Below the pieces are notes generated by a model that saw only the letters and a list, made by a program, of their open reading frames with translations, did no database searches and had not been told where the DNA came from. This document shows positions 27,308 through 35,506 of a DNA stretch of 64,000 nucleotides, piece after piece. Made by a program: the position numbers and the translations under genes. This stretch comes from Roseburia porci (GTDB lineage Bacteria; Bacillota; Clostridia; Lachnospirales; Lachnospiraceae): the NCBI RefSeq assembly GCF_009695765.1, contig NZ_VUNI01000009.1:34087-98086 (forward strand), given 5' to 3'. Each line of letters begins with the position of its first letter. Position 1 is the stretch's first letter.

Positions 27308-28146
27308 GATTTATCCTCTTTTCTTACATCCTCCGGAAGCGTATGCCGGATCACAGAATCAGCAAGAATCTTTGCACTGCTTTTCGGTGTATAGATGCCC
27401 GGAAGTCCAAGTGCTTCGATCACAGGGATCTCATATTTTGCGGTGGCTTTTTTATCCGTTCCACCAGGTTTTGAGGCAATGTCAATGATCACGGTATCCT
27501 TATGCATTTCCCGGATCATGGATTCTGTGATTACCATTGCCGGAACCGTGTTGATTACACCGCGTGTTCCATAAGCCTCCTCCGGTGCATAGGAAAAATC
27601 TGCAGCATTATGACCATCTGTTTTTGCCGCTTTCCGGTCCCTTACACTTCTTGCAAGCACAGTGACCCTTCCTCCAAGAAGGGCTATTCTTGCGGCAATT
27701 TCCTTTGCGCATCTTCCATACCCGGTAACAATATATTTCTCATTTCGGATAGAATATCTGCTATGAAACAGTAGTTCAGCGATCGCAGCTTCCGCTGTCA
27801 CACACGCATTTTCCAGTGTAACCTGCTCTTCATCCATAAAATCCACGTAACGGATCTCATATTTTTCCAGGAATTGTCTCCACTCCTCTGAGAACTTTCC
27901 TCCAAATACCGTAAGCTGCGGAATCATGCCTTCCTCACGGTTGATCATCAGATTCTCCCGGACGACGGACCGGATGTCCTGTAATTTATCTATTTTCAAA
28001 ACCGGAGTCGGAAGAATCACCCTCCCCGCATTGCGTATGAGATTCGCAAGATCCCTGACACTGCCTTCCTTACATCTTCCCGGAAGATAATCGCCAATAT
28101 ACTGCTGTCTTTGATCTGTTACAAATATAACCGTATATCTATCCAT
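27283..28146 (-). CDS. dpaA: dipicolinate synthase subunit A
   Basis: 287 residues. N-terminal SpoVFA domain and a Rossmann fold near 150 (YIVTGYGRCAKEIAARIALLGGRVTVLARS), then VINTVPAMVITESMI and IIDIASKPGGTD, typical of the family. It acts in the mother cell on a lysine-pathway intermediate. The start at 28146 (MDRYTVIFV) is chosen because AAGGGAGCG precedes it; an ATG at 28173 lacks a ribosome site and would overlap the likely sigma-K promoter. Confidence 0.95.
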   Translation of the reverse strand: MDRYTVIFVTDQRQQYIGDYLPGRCKEGSVRDLANLIRNAGRVILPTPVLKIDKLQDIRSVVRENLMINREEGMIPQLTVFGGKFSEEWRQFLEKYEIRYVDFMDEEQVTLENACVTAEAAIAELLFHSRYSIRNEKYIVTGYGRCAKEIAARIALLGGRVTVLARSVRDRKAAKTDGHNAADFSYAPEEAYGTRGVINTVPAMVITESMIREMHKDTVIIDIASKPGGTDKKATAKYEIPVIEALGLPGIYTPKSSAKILADSVIRHTLPEDVRKEDKSWIFQIII

Positions 28147-28167
28147 AAAAAAACGCTCCCTTCCATA

Positions 28168-28194
28168 TATCATATGAAAGAGAGCACTTTATGT
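28168..28194 (-). promoter_or_regulatory. sigma-K-like sporulation promoter for dpaAB
   Basis: Minus strand AC (28194-28193), 16-nt spacer, CATATGATA (28176-28168), matching the known sigma-K pattern AC-N16-CATANNNTA. spoVF is a sigma-K gene in Bacillus subtilis, so the match makes sense, although the element is short. Confidence 0.5.
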
Positions 28195-28212
28195 TCTGCA
28201 TTTTTATAAATA

Positions 28213-29532
28213 TTAAAGTCTTGTTTCAACGAAAATATCATAAATCGCTTTAATTGCATTTTCAAAATCGTCATTGCTTACACCGATGATGATATTTAAC
28301 TCAGAAGATCCCTGGTCGATCATCTTAACGTTGATATTTGCATGTGCAAGTGCGGAGAAGATACGTCCAGCAGTACCTCTCTGTGACTTCATTCCACGTC
28401 CAACAACTGCGATCAGTGCCAGATCTGCTTCAAGATCAATGATGTCCGGATGAGCCAGTCTGCGCAGCGCACTGATAACCTGCTGCTCTTTTCCTTCAAA
28501 CTCAGCCTGATGAACAAAAACAGTCATGGTGTCGATACCGGATGGCATATGTTCGATGGAAATACCGTTCTCCTCGAATGCCTGAAGTGCTTTTCGGCAG
28601 AAACCAACTTCAGAGTTCATCATATCTTTGTCGATGCTTACGGCAACAAATCCTTTCTTACCAGCGATACCGGTAATGGTGTATTCTGCCTTCTGACATG
28701 TGCTTTCTACGATCAGTGTTCCCTCATCATCCGGAGCATTGGTGTTCTTGATATTGATTGGAATACCAGCCTTACGTACCGGGAAGATTGCATCCTCATG
28801 TAAAACAGATGCTCCCATGTAGGATAACTCGCGAAGTTCGCGGTATGTGATAACCTTGATCGGTTTGGAATCTTTGATAATACGAGGATCTGCTACCAGA
28901 CATCCGGATACGTCAGTCCAATTCTCATACATGCTTGCGTGTACTGCTTTTGACACGATAGATCCGGTAATATCGGAACCGCCTCTTGAAAATGTACGGA
29001 TGCTTCCATCCGGATTCGAACCGTAAAATCCAGGAATAACTGCAGTAGGAATCTTCTCAAGTTTTGCGGAAAGTACTTTATCGGTACGGTCTGCATCAAA
29101 ATTGCCATCTTCGTCAAAAAAGATTACTTCTGCAGAATCCACGAATGTATATCCAAGATAATTAGCCATGATAATACCGTTTAAGTATTCTCCGCGGCTT
29201 GCCGCATAATCTACTCCGGCTTTCTTCTTAAAATTCTCGGAAATCTTCTTAAATTCCTCTTCCAGAGACAGCTTTAACTGTAATCCGTTGATGATCGAAT
29301 CATAACGGTCTTTGATCTTCATCAGCTGAACACGGAAATCTTTCTCTTCTTCTGCAAGTGCATAACATGCATACAGCATATCGGTAACCTTTGTATCCTT
29401 TGAGTTACGTTTACCCGGTGCACTTGGCACAACGTATTTTCTCTCTTTATCCGAACGGATGATCTTTCCTACCTTTGCGAACTGCTCCGCACTTGCAAGT
29501 GAACTTCCGCCAAATTTCACAACCTTAACCAT
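28213..29532 (-). CDS. lysC: aspartate kinase
   Basis: 439 residues. Kinase motif VVKFGGSSLASAEQF at the start, FSRGGSDITGSIVSKAV near 180, and two C-terminal ACT domains (GKKGFVAVSIDKDMMNSEVGF; VVGRGMKSQRGTAGRIFSAL), which normally bind lysine or threonine for feedback control. First step of the lysine/dipicolinate/threonine/methionine branch. The dpa genes begin 66 bp downstream, so flux into dipicolinate is the apparent theme, as in the spoVF-asd-dapG group of Bacillus. Confidence 0.96.
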   Translation of the reverse strand: MVKVVKFGGSSLASAEQFAKVGKIIRSDKERKYVVPSAPGKRNSKDTKVTDMLYACYALAEEEKDFRVQLMKIKDRYDSIINGLQLKLSLEEEFKKISENFKKKAGVDYAASRGEYLNGIIMANYLGYTFVDSAEVIFFDEDGNFDADRTDKVLSAKLEKIPTAVIPGFYGSNPDGSIRTFSRGGSDITGSIVSKAVHASMYENWTDVSGCLVADPRIIKDSKPIKVITYRELRELSYMGASVLHEDAIFPVRKAGIPINIKNTNAPDDEGTLIVESTCQKAEYTITGIAGKKGFVAVSIDKDMMNSEVGFCRKALQAFEENGISIEHMPSGIDTMTVFVHQAEFEGKEQQVISALRRLAHPDIIDLEADLALIAVVGRGMKSQRGTAGRIFSALAHANINVKMIDQGSSELNIIIGVSNDDFENAIKAIYDIFVETRL

Positions 29533-29625
29533 TTCTTTCGCTCCTTACTGACCCATCAATTTCAAAATGCTTCCCGCGTTTTAACCGCTTTTCTTAGCCG
29601 TTTCAGGTTAAAACTCGCTCCGCTA

Positions 29626-29653
29626 ATTATACCATATGCTTAAAATTCGTCAA
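29626..29653 (-). promoter_or_regulatory. sigma-A-type promoter for aspartokinase
   Basis: Minus strand TTGACG (29653-29648), 16-bp spacer, TATAAT (29631-29626). The leader carries a TTTTAACC/GGTTAAAA inverted repeat (29578-29614) but is too short for a lysine riboswitch. Confidence 0.7.
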
Positions 29654-29757
29654 TTTTTTTCCTGTGTTTCAATTATAGTATTTAATTATTAATATCATTC
29701 GTCTTGGTAATAAACATACTTATGTCCCATAAGTAACAGATATAGATTCAAATGCCT

Positions 29758-30240
29758 TTAATCCATATATATGATATCGGTATCAATAAGATCCGTTCCT
29801 CCATCGATGGTCAGAATTCCATAAGATGGCGGAGTTCCGTACGGTGGTGCTCCAATGCTTCCGGGATTCAGATAAACAATGCCCTCATAAAAATCCTGGT
29901 ATACACAGTGTGTATGTCCAAAAAGCGCCGCATCCACTTCTTCCGCCTTTGCCGTCATTGCAAGCCGCAGATAACTCGCCTTGACATTCATCGTATGCCC
30001 GTGGCAGATAAAAACGCGTCTTCCCTCGATCATCAGAATGCGTTCCTCAAACTCATGACTGCAGTCGCAGTTTCCAGGAACCTGTTCCATCGGAATGTGC
30101 GGAAATTTCTTCTGGAGCTGGGCAGCATCCGACCAGCAGTCTCCAAGATGGATGATCATATCCGGGTTCTCGTTTCTGACTGCCAGTACCATATTATTTA
30201 CATTTCCATGCGAATCACTCAGCACCAAAATCCTCTTCAT
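29758..30240 (-). CDS. YfcE/MJ0936-type metallophosphoesterase
   Basis: 160 residues. Metal-binding motifs of the calcineurin-like fold are in order: LVLSDSHGNV near residue 5, IIHLGDCWSDA near 33, VPGNCDC near 57, VFICHGHTM near 78, and ALFGHTHC near 106. The family hydrolyses phosphodiesters in vitro with manganese; the natural substrate is unclear. AGGGATATTAT precedes the ATG. Single gene, terminated by the hairpin at 30300-30341 of the neighbouring unit or its own 3' signals. Confidence 0.93.
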   Translation of the reverse strand: MKRILVLSDSHGNVNNMVLAVRNENPDMIIHLGDCWSDAAQLQKKFPHIPMEQVPGNCDCSHEFEERILMIEGRRVFICHGHTMNVKASYLRLAMTAKAEEVDAALFGHTHCVYQDFYEGIVYLNPGSIGAPPYGTPPSYGILTIDGGTDLIDTDIIYMD

Positions 30241-30299
30241 ATAATATCCCTGTCCATTCTATTTGCTAACGATCATAGCAGATTTTTCTGTAAAATGCA

Positions 30300-30341
30300 A
30301 AAAACTCCTGCAACGACAGCTTTGCCGTTTCAAGAGTTTTT
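30300..30341. terminator. hairpin with AAAAACTC/GAGTTTTT arms
   Basis: Located between the 58-aa gene and the phosphoesterase gene. On the minus strand it ends in TTTTT and would close the message of the 58-aa Cys-rich gene. Confidence 0.65.
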
Positions 30342-30381
30342 GTAAAAACCGTTTCCTTTTCCTTTTGAATCATAACCCCTG

Positions 30382-30558
30382 TTATGCTAATCTTTTCCAG
30401 TGTTTACTGCATTTGTAGTATGAGTAAAACATGCAATGATCCGCCTGTTCACAGCGAACCTTTGCATCCTGAATATGGCACTGGCAATTTACGATTGCGT
30501 CTGCCTTACCATGACACTGTCCTTTTAACATAACTTCATCCAACACTTCGTTCGTCAT
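30382..30558 (-). CDS. 58-aa Cys/His-rich protein
   Basis: Short gene starting MTNEVLDEVMLKGQCHGKAD with AAGGAG 9 nt upstream of the ATG and an AT-rich promoter region (TATAAT at about 30600). It carries six Cys (15, 25, 27, 36, 42, 50) and several His, spaced as C-N9-C-N1-C-N8-C-N5-C-N7-C, and ends KHWKRLA. No signal peptide. The pattern suggests a metal- or cluster-binding protein; no family recognised. Confidence 0.7.
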   Translation of the reverse strand: MTNEVLDEVMLKGQCHGKADAIVNCQCHIQDAKVRCEQADHCMFYSYYKCSKHWKRLA

Positions 30559-30800
30559 AACAATACTCCTTAACTAAGCTTTGTATCCAACGAACTTTAT
30601 TATACAATATCTTGTATCAGAAAACCATGTGGCATTTTAGACAAATGATTCTCCGGGATTTGTCCAAATTTTCACTTGACGAAATGTTAGTCGTTTGCTC
30701 ACGCGATAAGTTATAGTCATAAAGTACTATCTGTTTTTCTGTAAAAAAAAGTTGCACAGAATGACATTCCTGCATTCCATTGCCCATTGTTAAATATTAT

Positions 30801-31108
30801 GAAAAGGCGCCATCCGAATCCTGTTACTTCAGATGGCGCCTAATGCTGTTCATTTTCCAATGGACGATACCTCTTCTCTTTCCAGATTCTGTTCTTATGT
30901 TTCACCTCAAATGGCGGTTGGGATTGACTTTGTATCAGATGAACGGATCTATTCAAAGTTCCTTCCCTGTCTTATTCATCATCAATGCCACTGGTTTCCG
31001 AATGAAGTCTGGTGTGCTTGGTTGCTCCTCAACAAAATGCAGTTCCTTTTGGACTATACCTCTCTTTCTTAGATTAAGAACTTCGATTGCTATGTCTGTT
31101 CTTTTGTT
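30801..31108 (-). ncRNA. candidate structured non-coding RNA, about 300 nt
   Basis: A strong promoter (31115-31143) fires leftward into a stretch with no credible gene and ends at a 9-bp GC-rich hairpin (GGCGCCATC/GATGGCGCC, 30806-30840) followed by TTTT. In between, several nested stems can be drawn: AAGAAC/GTTCTT near the 5' end, GTTG-AGGAG-CAAC (31021-31033), TTCAT/ATGAA, and GGG...ACTTTG..AGAT..ATCT..CAAAGT...CCC (30921-30965). Size and build are compatible with a Clostridium-type structured RNA such as raiA, but I cannot assign a class. It lacks tmRNA and RNase P signature sequences. Confidence 0.55.
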
Positions 31109-31114
31109 GTCTTT

Positions 31115-31143
31115 AATATAGCATGCATTTTACATATTGTCAA
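31115..31143 (-). promoter_or_regulatory. near-consensus promoter of the candidate ncRNA
   Basis: Minus strand TTGACA (31143-31138), 17-bp spacer, TATATT (31120-31115). Among the best promoter matches in the window, with no gene downstream. Confidence 0.75.
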
Positions 31144-31234
31144 TATATTTTTCTAATTATTTTTACATTCTCTTATTTTATTCTATATTTTGTTTTATTT
31201 GTGCGTTATTTTCTGATAATTTGTTCTATTACTT

Positions 31235-31996
31235 CTACTCGATGGCAGTTTCAAAATGAAATTGCTGAATATCTGACCATACTGCGGGGGCGATTGTTTC
31301 TCTGAAAATATATTCTGCACTGGAATTGCCTGATTCATCGCCTCCGGCGAATCCATCTCCAAGTTGTGGAATTGCATCTGTGTCCGTCTCTGTAAGCGGT
31401 TCTTCTTTTTTCTCAGATACCTTTCTCTCATCAGATATTGGAAATCTGGTAACATAATATTCGTTCTGTTTTGTTCCAGAAGCAGTGATCGTATAAAAGA
31501 TATTCTCCTCGCTGATATCCGTATCGCCCTGCACACATATGGAATATGGGGTCAACCACACTACAAACTGTTTCCCGTCTGTGCTCACTTCAAACTGCCT
31601 GGCCTCTATTTTGCCAACCACAGGTTTTCCTTGTACATTAAAACACGTCTCAAAATTATGTTTTATAACTGGTGTTTCCACCTGTTCGATATCATTGTAA
31701 AATCCATACCAGTCAATACTCCAGCCCTGTTCAACCGGTTCTATATCTGTCCGGTATACCTGCGCATGATCCGGTTCATACTCCCCTGACGCAATCTCCT
31801 CTTCCGTTCGTATCACAGCACTCATATGAAATGTTTTTGTATTTTCTTCTGTCTCAATGTTCTGGATCGTAATGGCTGACTCCTTTGCGTTCTGATTTGT
31901 TTTTTGCGTATCTTCCGCCGGATCTGTTCCGCACCCCATAAACGATGTGCTGACCAACAAGATCCATGCAACTCTTACTGCTTTATTTATTTTCAT
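31235..31996 (-). CDS. lipoprotein of unknown function beside an ECF locus
   Basis: 253 residues. Signal peptide ending STSFMGCG (lipobox FMGC), so it is a membrane-anchored surface protein. The mature part is acidic with a beta-rich middle (QGWSIDWYGFYNDIEQVETP, FVVWLTPYSICVQGD) and a disordered C-terminus. The start at 31996 (MKINKAV) follows GGGGGGAATAACA. It lies 77 bp downstream of the 115-aa gene on the same strand, so the ECF-type promoter at 32535-32566 may drive both. No family recognised. Confidence 0.75.
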   Translation of the reverse strand: MKINKAVRVAWILLVSTSFMGCGTDPAEDTQKTNQNAKESAITIQNIETEENTKTFHMSAVIRTEEEIASGEYEPDHAQVYRTDIEPVEQGWSIDWYGFYNDIEQVETPVIKHNFETCFNVQGKPVVGKIEARQFEVSTDGKQFVVWLTPYSICVQGDTDISEENIFYTITASGTKQNEYYVTRFPISDERKVSEKKEEPLTETDTDAIPQLGDGFAGGDESGNSSAEYIFRETIAPAVWSDIQQFHFETAIE

Positions 31997-32073
31997 TGTT
32001 ATTCCCCCCATATACGCAAAATTTAGGTCTCAACTTAATTATATATAAAAATTAAAAAAGTAAACTATTCTTT

Positions 32074-32421
32074 TCACCATCCTACTTTTGCAATAATTAC
32101 ACTTGTAGTTGCCGCAGCAATCGTAACCGCAAAGTCTAATGATTTTCCTTTATAAGTATTCTTAGGTGTGACATCCATAAGAATTGTTTTCCCGAAATTT
32201 CCACCATCAATTCCTAAACGTACTTCCTTTCCTCCATCTTTAAATTCAAAATTTAACGCATGTGCTGATATAATACATGCTCTCCCCATAATTGGTGTTC
32301 CAGAAAGGAGAATCCCCATAAACAAATTCCCTTTTGAATAGTCCATTGAAATATTTCCATTATTTTCTGATGATGCATGTCCCATCCATTTGATTGTACA
32401 TGATTTTGGATAATTAGCCAT
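32074..32421 (-). CDS. 115-aa protein of unknown function, ECF-promoter linked
   Basis: Opens MANYPKSCTIKWMGHASSEN; no signal peptide or transmembrane segment. Beta-rich with many Gly (EVRLGIDGGNFGKTILMDV) and a hydrophobic end (AVTIAAATTSVIIAKVGW). GAGAGGAAATATA precedes the ATG. Its promoter region holds a copy of the TGTAAC-N17-CGTTATA element shared with the divergent sigma-factor gene, so it is a likely target of that factor. No family recognised. Confidence 0.7.
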   Translation of the reverse strand: MANYPKSCTIKWMGHASSENNGNISMDYSKGNLFMGILLSGTPIMGRACIISAHALNFEFKDGGKEVRLGIDGGNFGKTILMDVTPKNTYKGKSLDFAVTIAAATTSVIIAKVGW

Positions 32422-32534
32422 TATATTTCCTCTCTTTCGTACTTGTTTTTTACTTCTCCTGTAAATATGAATGAAGGATGCGCTTTATTTTGTTTTTTCA
32501 TTGTCCCCCTTTTCTTGTATTTCTTTCTTAAAAA

Positions 32535-32566
32535 TATAACGAAGAGAAATATCATTTTGTTACATT
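32535..32566 (-). promoter_or_regulatory. ECF-type promoter for the 115-aa gene
   Basis: Minus strand AATGTAAC (32566-32559), 17-nt spacer, CGTTATA (32541-32535). Mirror copy of the element at 32595-32628. Confidence 0.65.
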
Positions 32567-32594
32567 TGTTTTTTCTTATCTGTATTTTTATAAA

Positions 32595-32628
32595 AATGTA
32601 ACAAAGTAACCCCCTTTTTCGTTATAAT
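32595..32628 (+). promoter_or_regulatory. ECF-type promoter for the sigma/anti-sigma operon
   Basis: AATGTAAC (32595-32602), 17-nt spacer, CGTTATAAT (32620-32628). Indicates auto-activation by the sigma factor it precedes. Confidence 0.65.
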
Positions 32629-32658
32629 TAATAGTAAGTGGGCAAAAGAGGTACAAAC

Positions 32659-33192
32659 ATGATTTTACTGATGATGATCGATACACCAGAAGACAAACGA
32701 AAATTTGTAATCCTATATGAAAAATATCGGTATTTGATGTTCAAAATTGCACGGAATATTCTCCGTGATCCATATCTTGCAGAGGATGCCGTTCATGACG
32801 CTTTTGTCCATATTGCCCAAAATATGAATAAAATCGGCGAAATAGAATCTTTATATACAAAGCGTTATCTAGTCACCGTCGCAAAAAATGCAGCAATTGA
32901 TTTATACCGCAGACAAAACAGACAACGGAAACAGGAAATGTTTGTAGATGAACTCGGAGAGAACCAACTTCCTGTCACCTATATGCATACAGATTTGGAA
33001 AATGATCTGCTTGATATCCTAAAGGATCTTCCTCCTAAATACAGAGATATTTTCTTACTTAAATATTCTTCTCATATGAGCAATTCTGAAATTGCTCAAC
33101 TTCTGGAAATCCGCGAAGGAACTGTAAGACAGCGAATTTTCAGAGGAAAACAGCTGATCGAAGATGCTTTAAAAAAACTGGAGGAAATATAA
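32659..33192 (+). CDS. ECF RNA polymerase sigma factor
   Basis: 177 residues. Sigma region 2 (YEKYRYLMFKIARNILRDPYLAEDAVHDAFVHI, then YTKRYLVTVAKNAAIDLYRR) and region 4 (LPPKYRDIFLLKYSSHMSNSEIAQLLEIREGTVRQRIFRGK). The ATG at 32659 follows AGAGG; the longer frame from a GTG at 32638 has no ribosome site. Its stop overlaps the anti-sigma start (ATAATG), typical of sigma/anti-sigma pairs. Divergent matching promoters suggest it controls itself and the 115-aa/lipoprotein unit. Confidence 0.93.
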   Translation: MILLMMIDTPEDKRKFVILYEKYRYLMFKIARNILRDPYLAEDAVHDAFVHIAQNMNKIGEIESLYTKRYLVTVAKNAAIDLYRRQNRQRKQEMFVDELGENQLPVTYMHTDLENDLLDILKDLPPKYRDIFLLKYSSHMSNSEIAQLLEIREGTVRQRIFRGKQLIEDALKKLEEI

Positions 33193-33872
33193 TGGTCAAA
33201 TTAAATGATGAAATATTATATCAATATATGCCGGTTGTTGATTCTGCTATCTTACATACTCTGGAAAAATCTACTGACACAAATTATGTATTTTCTGCTT
33301 CTTTCGAAAGGAAGATGCATCGATTGTTTCAAAAAGAACGTAAAATTGAAATGTGGAAAAAAGTAAAGAAAATAACCTCTCGTGTTGCCATTTTTATATG
33401 TATTATTTTCATATCCTTTTTTTCCATTGTAATGAGCGTCGATGCTTATCGAGTAAAATTTTTCGAAACAATAAAAAGCTTTGTTTCATACGACAATACA
33501 GTGCTTTTTTCATATAACACTACATCTTCAGATACTTTTGAAGAAAAAACTCCTGAATACATTCCAGACAGCTATTTTCTGCAAGATACACATTGTAATG
33601 AAAATACGATTATTCGAACCTATGAGAATACGAATGGCGAACAACTAATTCTTCATCAACAGGCAGTAAGCCAGCATGCTCAGAATTATTTTGATGATAT
33701 GTATGATCAAAAAGATACCGTCTCAATGAACGGGGTTGATATTACAATTCAAAGATACGATGATGGTTCCGTTTTTACATATTGTGAATTTCACAGCAGT
33801 ATATTCATGATAAATGCTAATAATATGGAGACCGATGAAATAAAACGAATCTACGAACATTGGATAAAATAA
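33192..33872 (+). CDS. putative anti-sigma factor with a DUF4367-like outer domain
   Basis: 226 residues. Short cytoplasmic part (SFERKMHRLFQKERKIE), one transmembrane helix (VAIFICIIFISFFSIVMSV) near residue 75, and an outer domain of about 130 residues (PEYIPDSYFLQDTH, NGEQLILHQQAV, GVDITIQRYDDGSVFTY) with the feel of DUF4367, which is common beside Clostridium ECF factors. One base overlap with the sigma gene supports a regulatory pair. No zinc-binding H.C..C motif is seen, so it is not a ZAS-type anti-sigma. Confidence 0.8.
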   Translation: MVKLNDEILYQYMPVVDSAILHTLEKSTDTNYVFSASFERKMHRLFQKERKIEMWKKVKKITSRVAIFICIIFISFFSIVMSVDAYRVKFFETIKSFVSYDNTVLFSYNTTSSDTFEEKTPEYIPDSYFLQDTHCNENTIIRTYENTNGEQLILHQQAVSQHAQNYFDDMYDQKDTVSMNGVDITIQRYDDGSVFTYCEFHSSIFMINANNMETDEIKRIYEHWIK

Positions 33873-33891
33873 TACCGAAGGAGTACAACTA

Positions 33892-34296
33892 TTGAAAAAA
33901 AAGATCTTACAAACTGTACTGATTATCTGTTTTCTGCTTATACTTCTGCCTATGAGTGTTTTTGGTAAAAATGCAGACCGGGCACAATTACAATTAGGAT
34001 ATCTTTCAAATTATGGTATTGCTTTTGACATTTCCCCAAAAGGGAATGCCAATATAACCGCCTATGTATATGGAAATGGAGAGACAAAATCTACTTATAT
34101 TCATCTAATCCTACAACAGCAGACAAAACCAAATCATTGGGATAAAATCATGTCATGGAGAGTTTTTCCCAAAACTCGCTGTGCAAATGTTGTCGAAACT
34201 TATGCGTTAACCAAAGGAACCTATCGCATCAAAGCTATTCTGAAAGCAAATGAAGAAGAAAAAATTTTATATTCTGATGTTTTAACCTTTGAATAA
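33892..34296 (+). CDS. small secreted protein after the anti-sigma gene
   Basis: 134 residues with a signal peptide (ILQTVLIICFLLILLPMSVFG), cut probably after FGK or nearby; no lipobox. The mature part is beta-rich with paired Cys absent except one. Start is TTG at 33892 with AAGGAG 9 nt upstream. It is 19 bp after the anti-sigma gene and likely co-transcribed. It resembles the small secreted partners seen with Clostridium ECF loci, but I cannot place it in a family. Confidence 0.7.
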   Translation: MKKKILQTVLIICFLLILLPMSVFGKNADRAQLQLGYLSNYGIAFDISPKGNANITAYVYGNGETKSTYIHLILQQQTKPNHWDKIMSWRVFPKTRCANVVETYALTKGTYRIKAILKANEEEKILYSDVLTFE

Positions 34297-34309
34297 ATAT
34301 TTTTCACAG

Positions 34310-34350
34310 AAAAAAGCCGCCTCACGAAATTCCTTTCGTAAAGCGGCAGT
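34310..34350. terminator. bidirectional terminator between convergent units
   Basis: GCCGC and GCGGC arms with inner CGAAA/TTTCG, flanked by A run and T-rich side. Lies between the small secreted protein and the endonuclease-fold gene. Confidence 0.75.
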
Positions 34351-34361
34351 TTCAAAACCTG

Positions 34362-35453
34362 TTATTTTCCAAGCGTAACCTTCATAAGAACCGGGTTATG
34401 ATCCGAATTTGCAAATCCAAGATCCTGTGTTTCGACCGAATCCACAGTCAGATTGGATGACACAATAAATCCATCAATCAGATAATACTGGAATTTATCC
34501 GGGTCTGCACCTTCATACGGCTGGTCAAGCGACCTGCAGGAAGGTGTGCGGTTATCTGTCACGAAATTCAGATCGGAGCCGAATTCATCAACGTCCACAC
34601 ATCCCGGCTGCCAGAGATCCTCATCGATCTGCGGATACATACTAATATCCACATTGGAAAAGCTCTGGTTAAAATCACCTCCGGCGATTACATAATTTCC
34701 CTTATCTACTTCTTCCTGAAGCACCTGCTTCAGCATTTTGGTCTGAGCAGCTTTTCCTTCCCCATCATCGTAGGCTTCAAGATGAAGATTGACAAGAACA
34801 AGTTCCTTGTCACTGTCTTCGACTGGAATACGGTCCACCATCAGACAACGTTTTAAATTGGCAATTCTGACCGGATACGAAAATGGACATGGAAGTGAGA
34901 TTCTCTCCGCATTTTCCATCTCATAGCCGGACAGCGTAAGGATTCCGCAATCTACTTTTCCAATTGTCGGAATCGGATATGGCACATAGAGTACCTTATA
35001 ATTGGTTGCAAAACTATATGTAGAATCCTTCCATTCGTCAACGATTGCATCCTGCTCATTGATTCCGTGCGACCTCTTGGAATCCAGATCCACTTCCTGA
35101 AGAAACGCCGCATCCGGCTCCAATGTTTTCAGTTCCTCGCTGATTGCCTGAATGTTCGTCTGCACCTGTTCCCTGTCGGCTGTGCTAACATGCTTTCCAC
35201 CATCCATGAAAAAGTCGGCGTTTGCTCCCAGCGCTCCATAACCGATATTCCATGTGACAATGGAAAAATCGTCTCCCTCATGAAGCGTTCCGGATGCATT
35301 TCCACCTACATCCAGTGTCTCCTTCGCAGCCGGCTTAAATTCTGTAACGGTAAGTACAAGTATCAGAATCAGAAAAGCAGCTGCTGCAATTGCAACAACG
35401 ATTCCGGCAGCTTTCAGGATCGTTGTCACATTCTTCTTTTGTTTTTCCTGCAT
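34362..35453 (-). CDS. membrane-anchored endonuclease/exonuclease/phosphatase-fold protein
   Basis: 363 residues. One N-terminal transmembrane helix (AAGIVVAIAAAAFLILILVLTV) holds an outer EEP domain. Motifs: VTWNIGYGALG near 80, FLQEVD near 130, VLVNLHLEAYDDGE near 225, AGGDFNQSF near 265, SDHNPVLMKV at the end, i.e. the metal and phosphate ligands of the sphingomyelinase/DNase I fold. The substrate may be a phospholipid or nucleic acid outside the cell. GGGGGA ribosome site. Alone in its transcript. Confidence 0.9.
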   Translation of the reverse strand: MQEKQKKNVTTILKAAGIVVAIAAAAFLILILVLTVTEFKPAAKETLDVGGNASGTLHEGDDFSIVTWNIGYGALGANADFFMDGGKHVSTADREQVQTNIQAISEELKTLEPDAAFLQEVDLDSKRSHGINEQDAIVDEWKDSTYSFATNYKVLYVPYPIPTIGKVDCGILTLSGYEMENAERISLPCPFSYPVRIANLKRCLMVDRIPVEDSDKELVLVNLHLEAYDDGEGKAAQTKMLKQVLQEEVDKGNYVIAGGDFNQSFSNVDISMYPQIDEDLWQPGCVDVDEFGSDLNFVTDNRTPSCRSLDQPYEGADPDKFQYYLIDGFIVSSNLTVDSVETQDLGFANSDHNPVLMKVTLGK

Positions 35454-35506
35454 AAATAAAATCCCCCAGATTATTTATATTCCATCCCCGCTCCACTTCA
35501 ATGCTG

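Noticed and set aside
29533..29757. lysine riboswitch before aspartokinase
   Set aside because: The leader is about 90 nt and lacks the long five-helix core; only a small inverted repeat is present.
30780..31121. overlapping short plus-strand frames in the candidate ncRNA region
   Set aside because: No ribosome site, frames overlap one another, and the region has a promoter and terminator on the minus strand instead.
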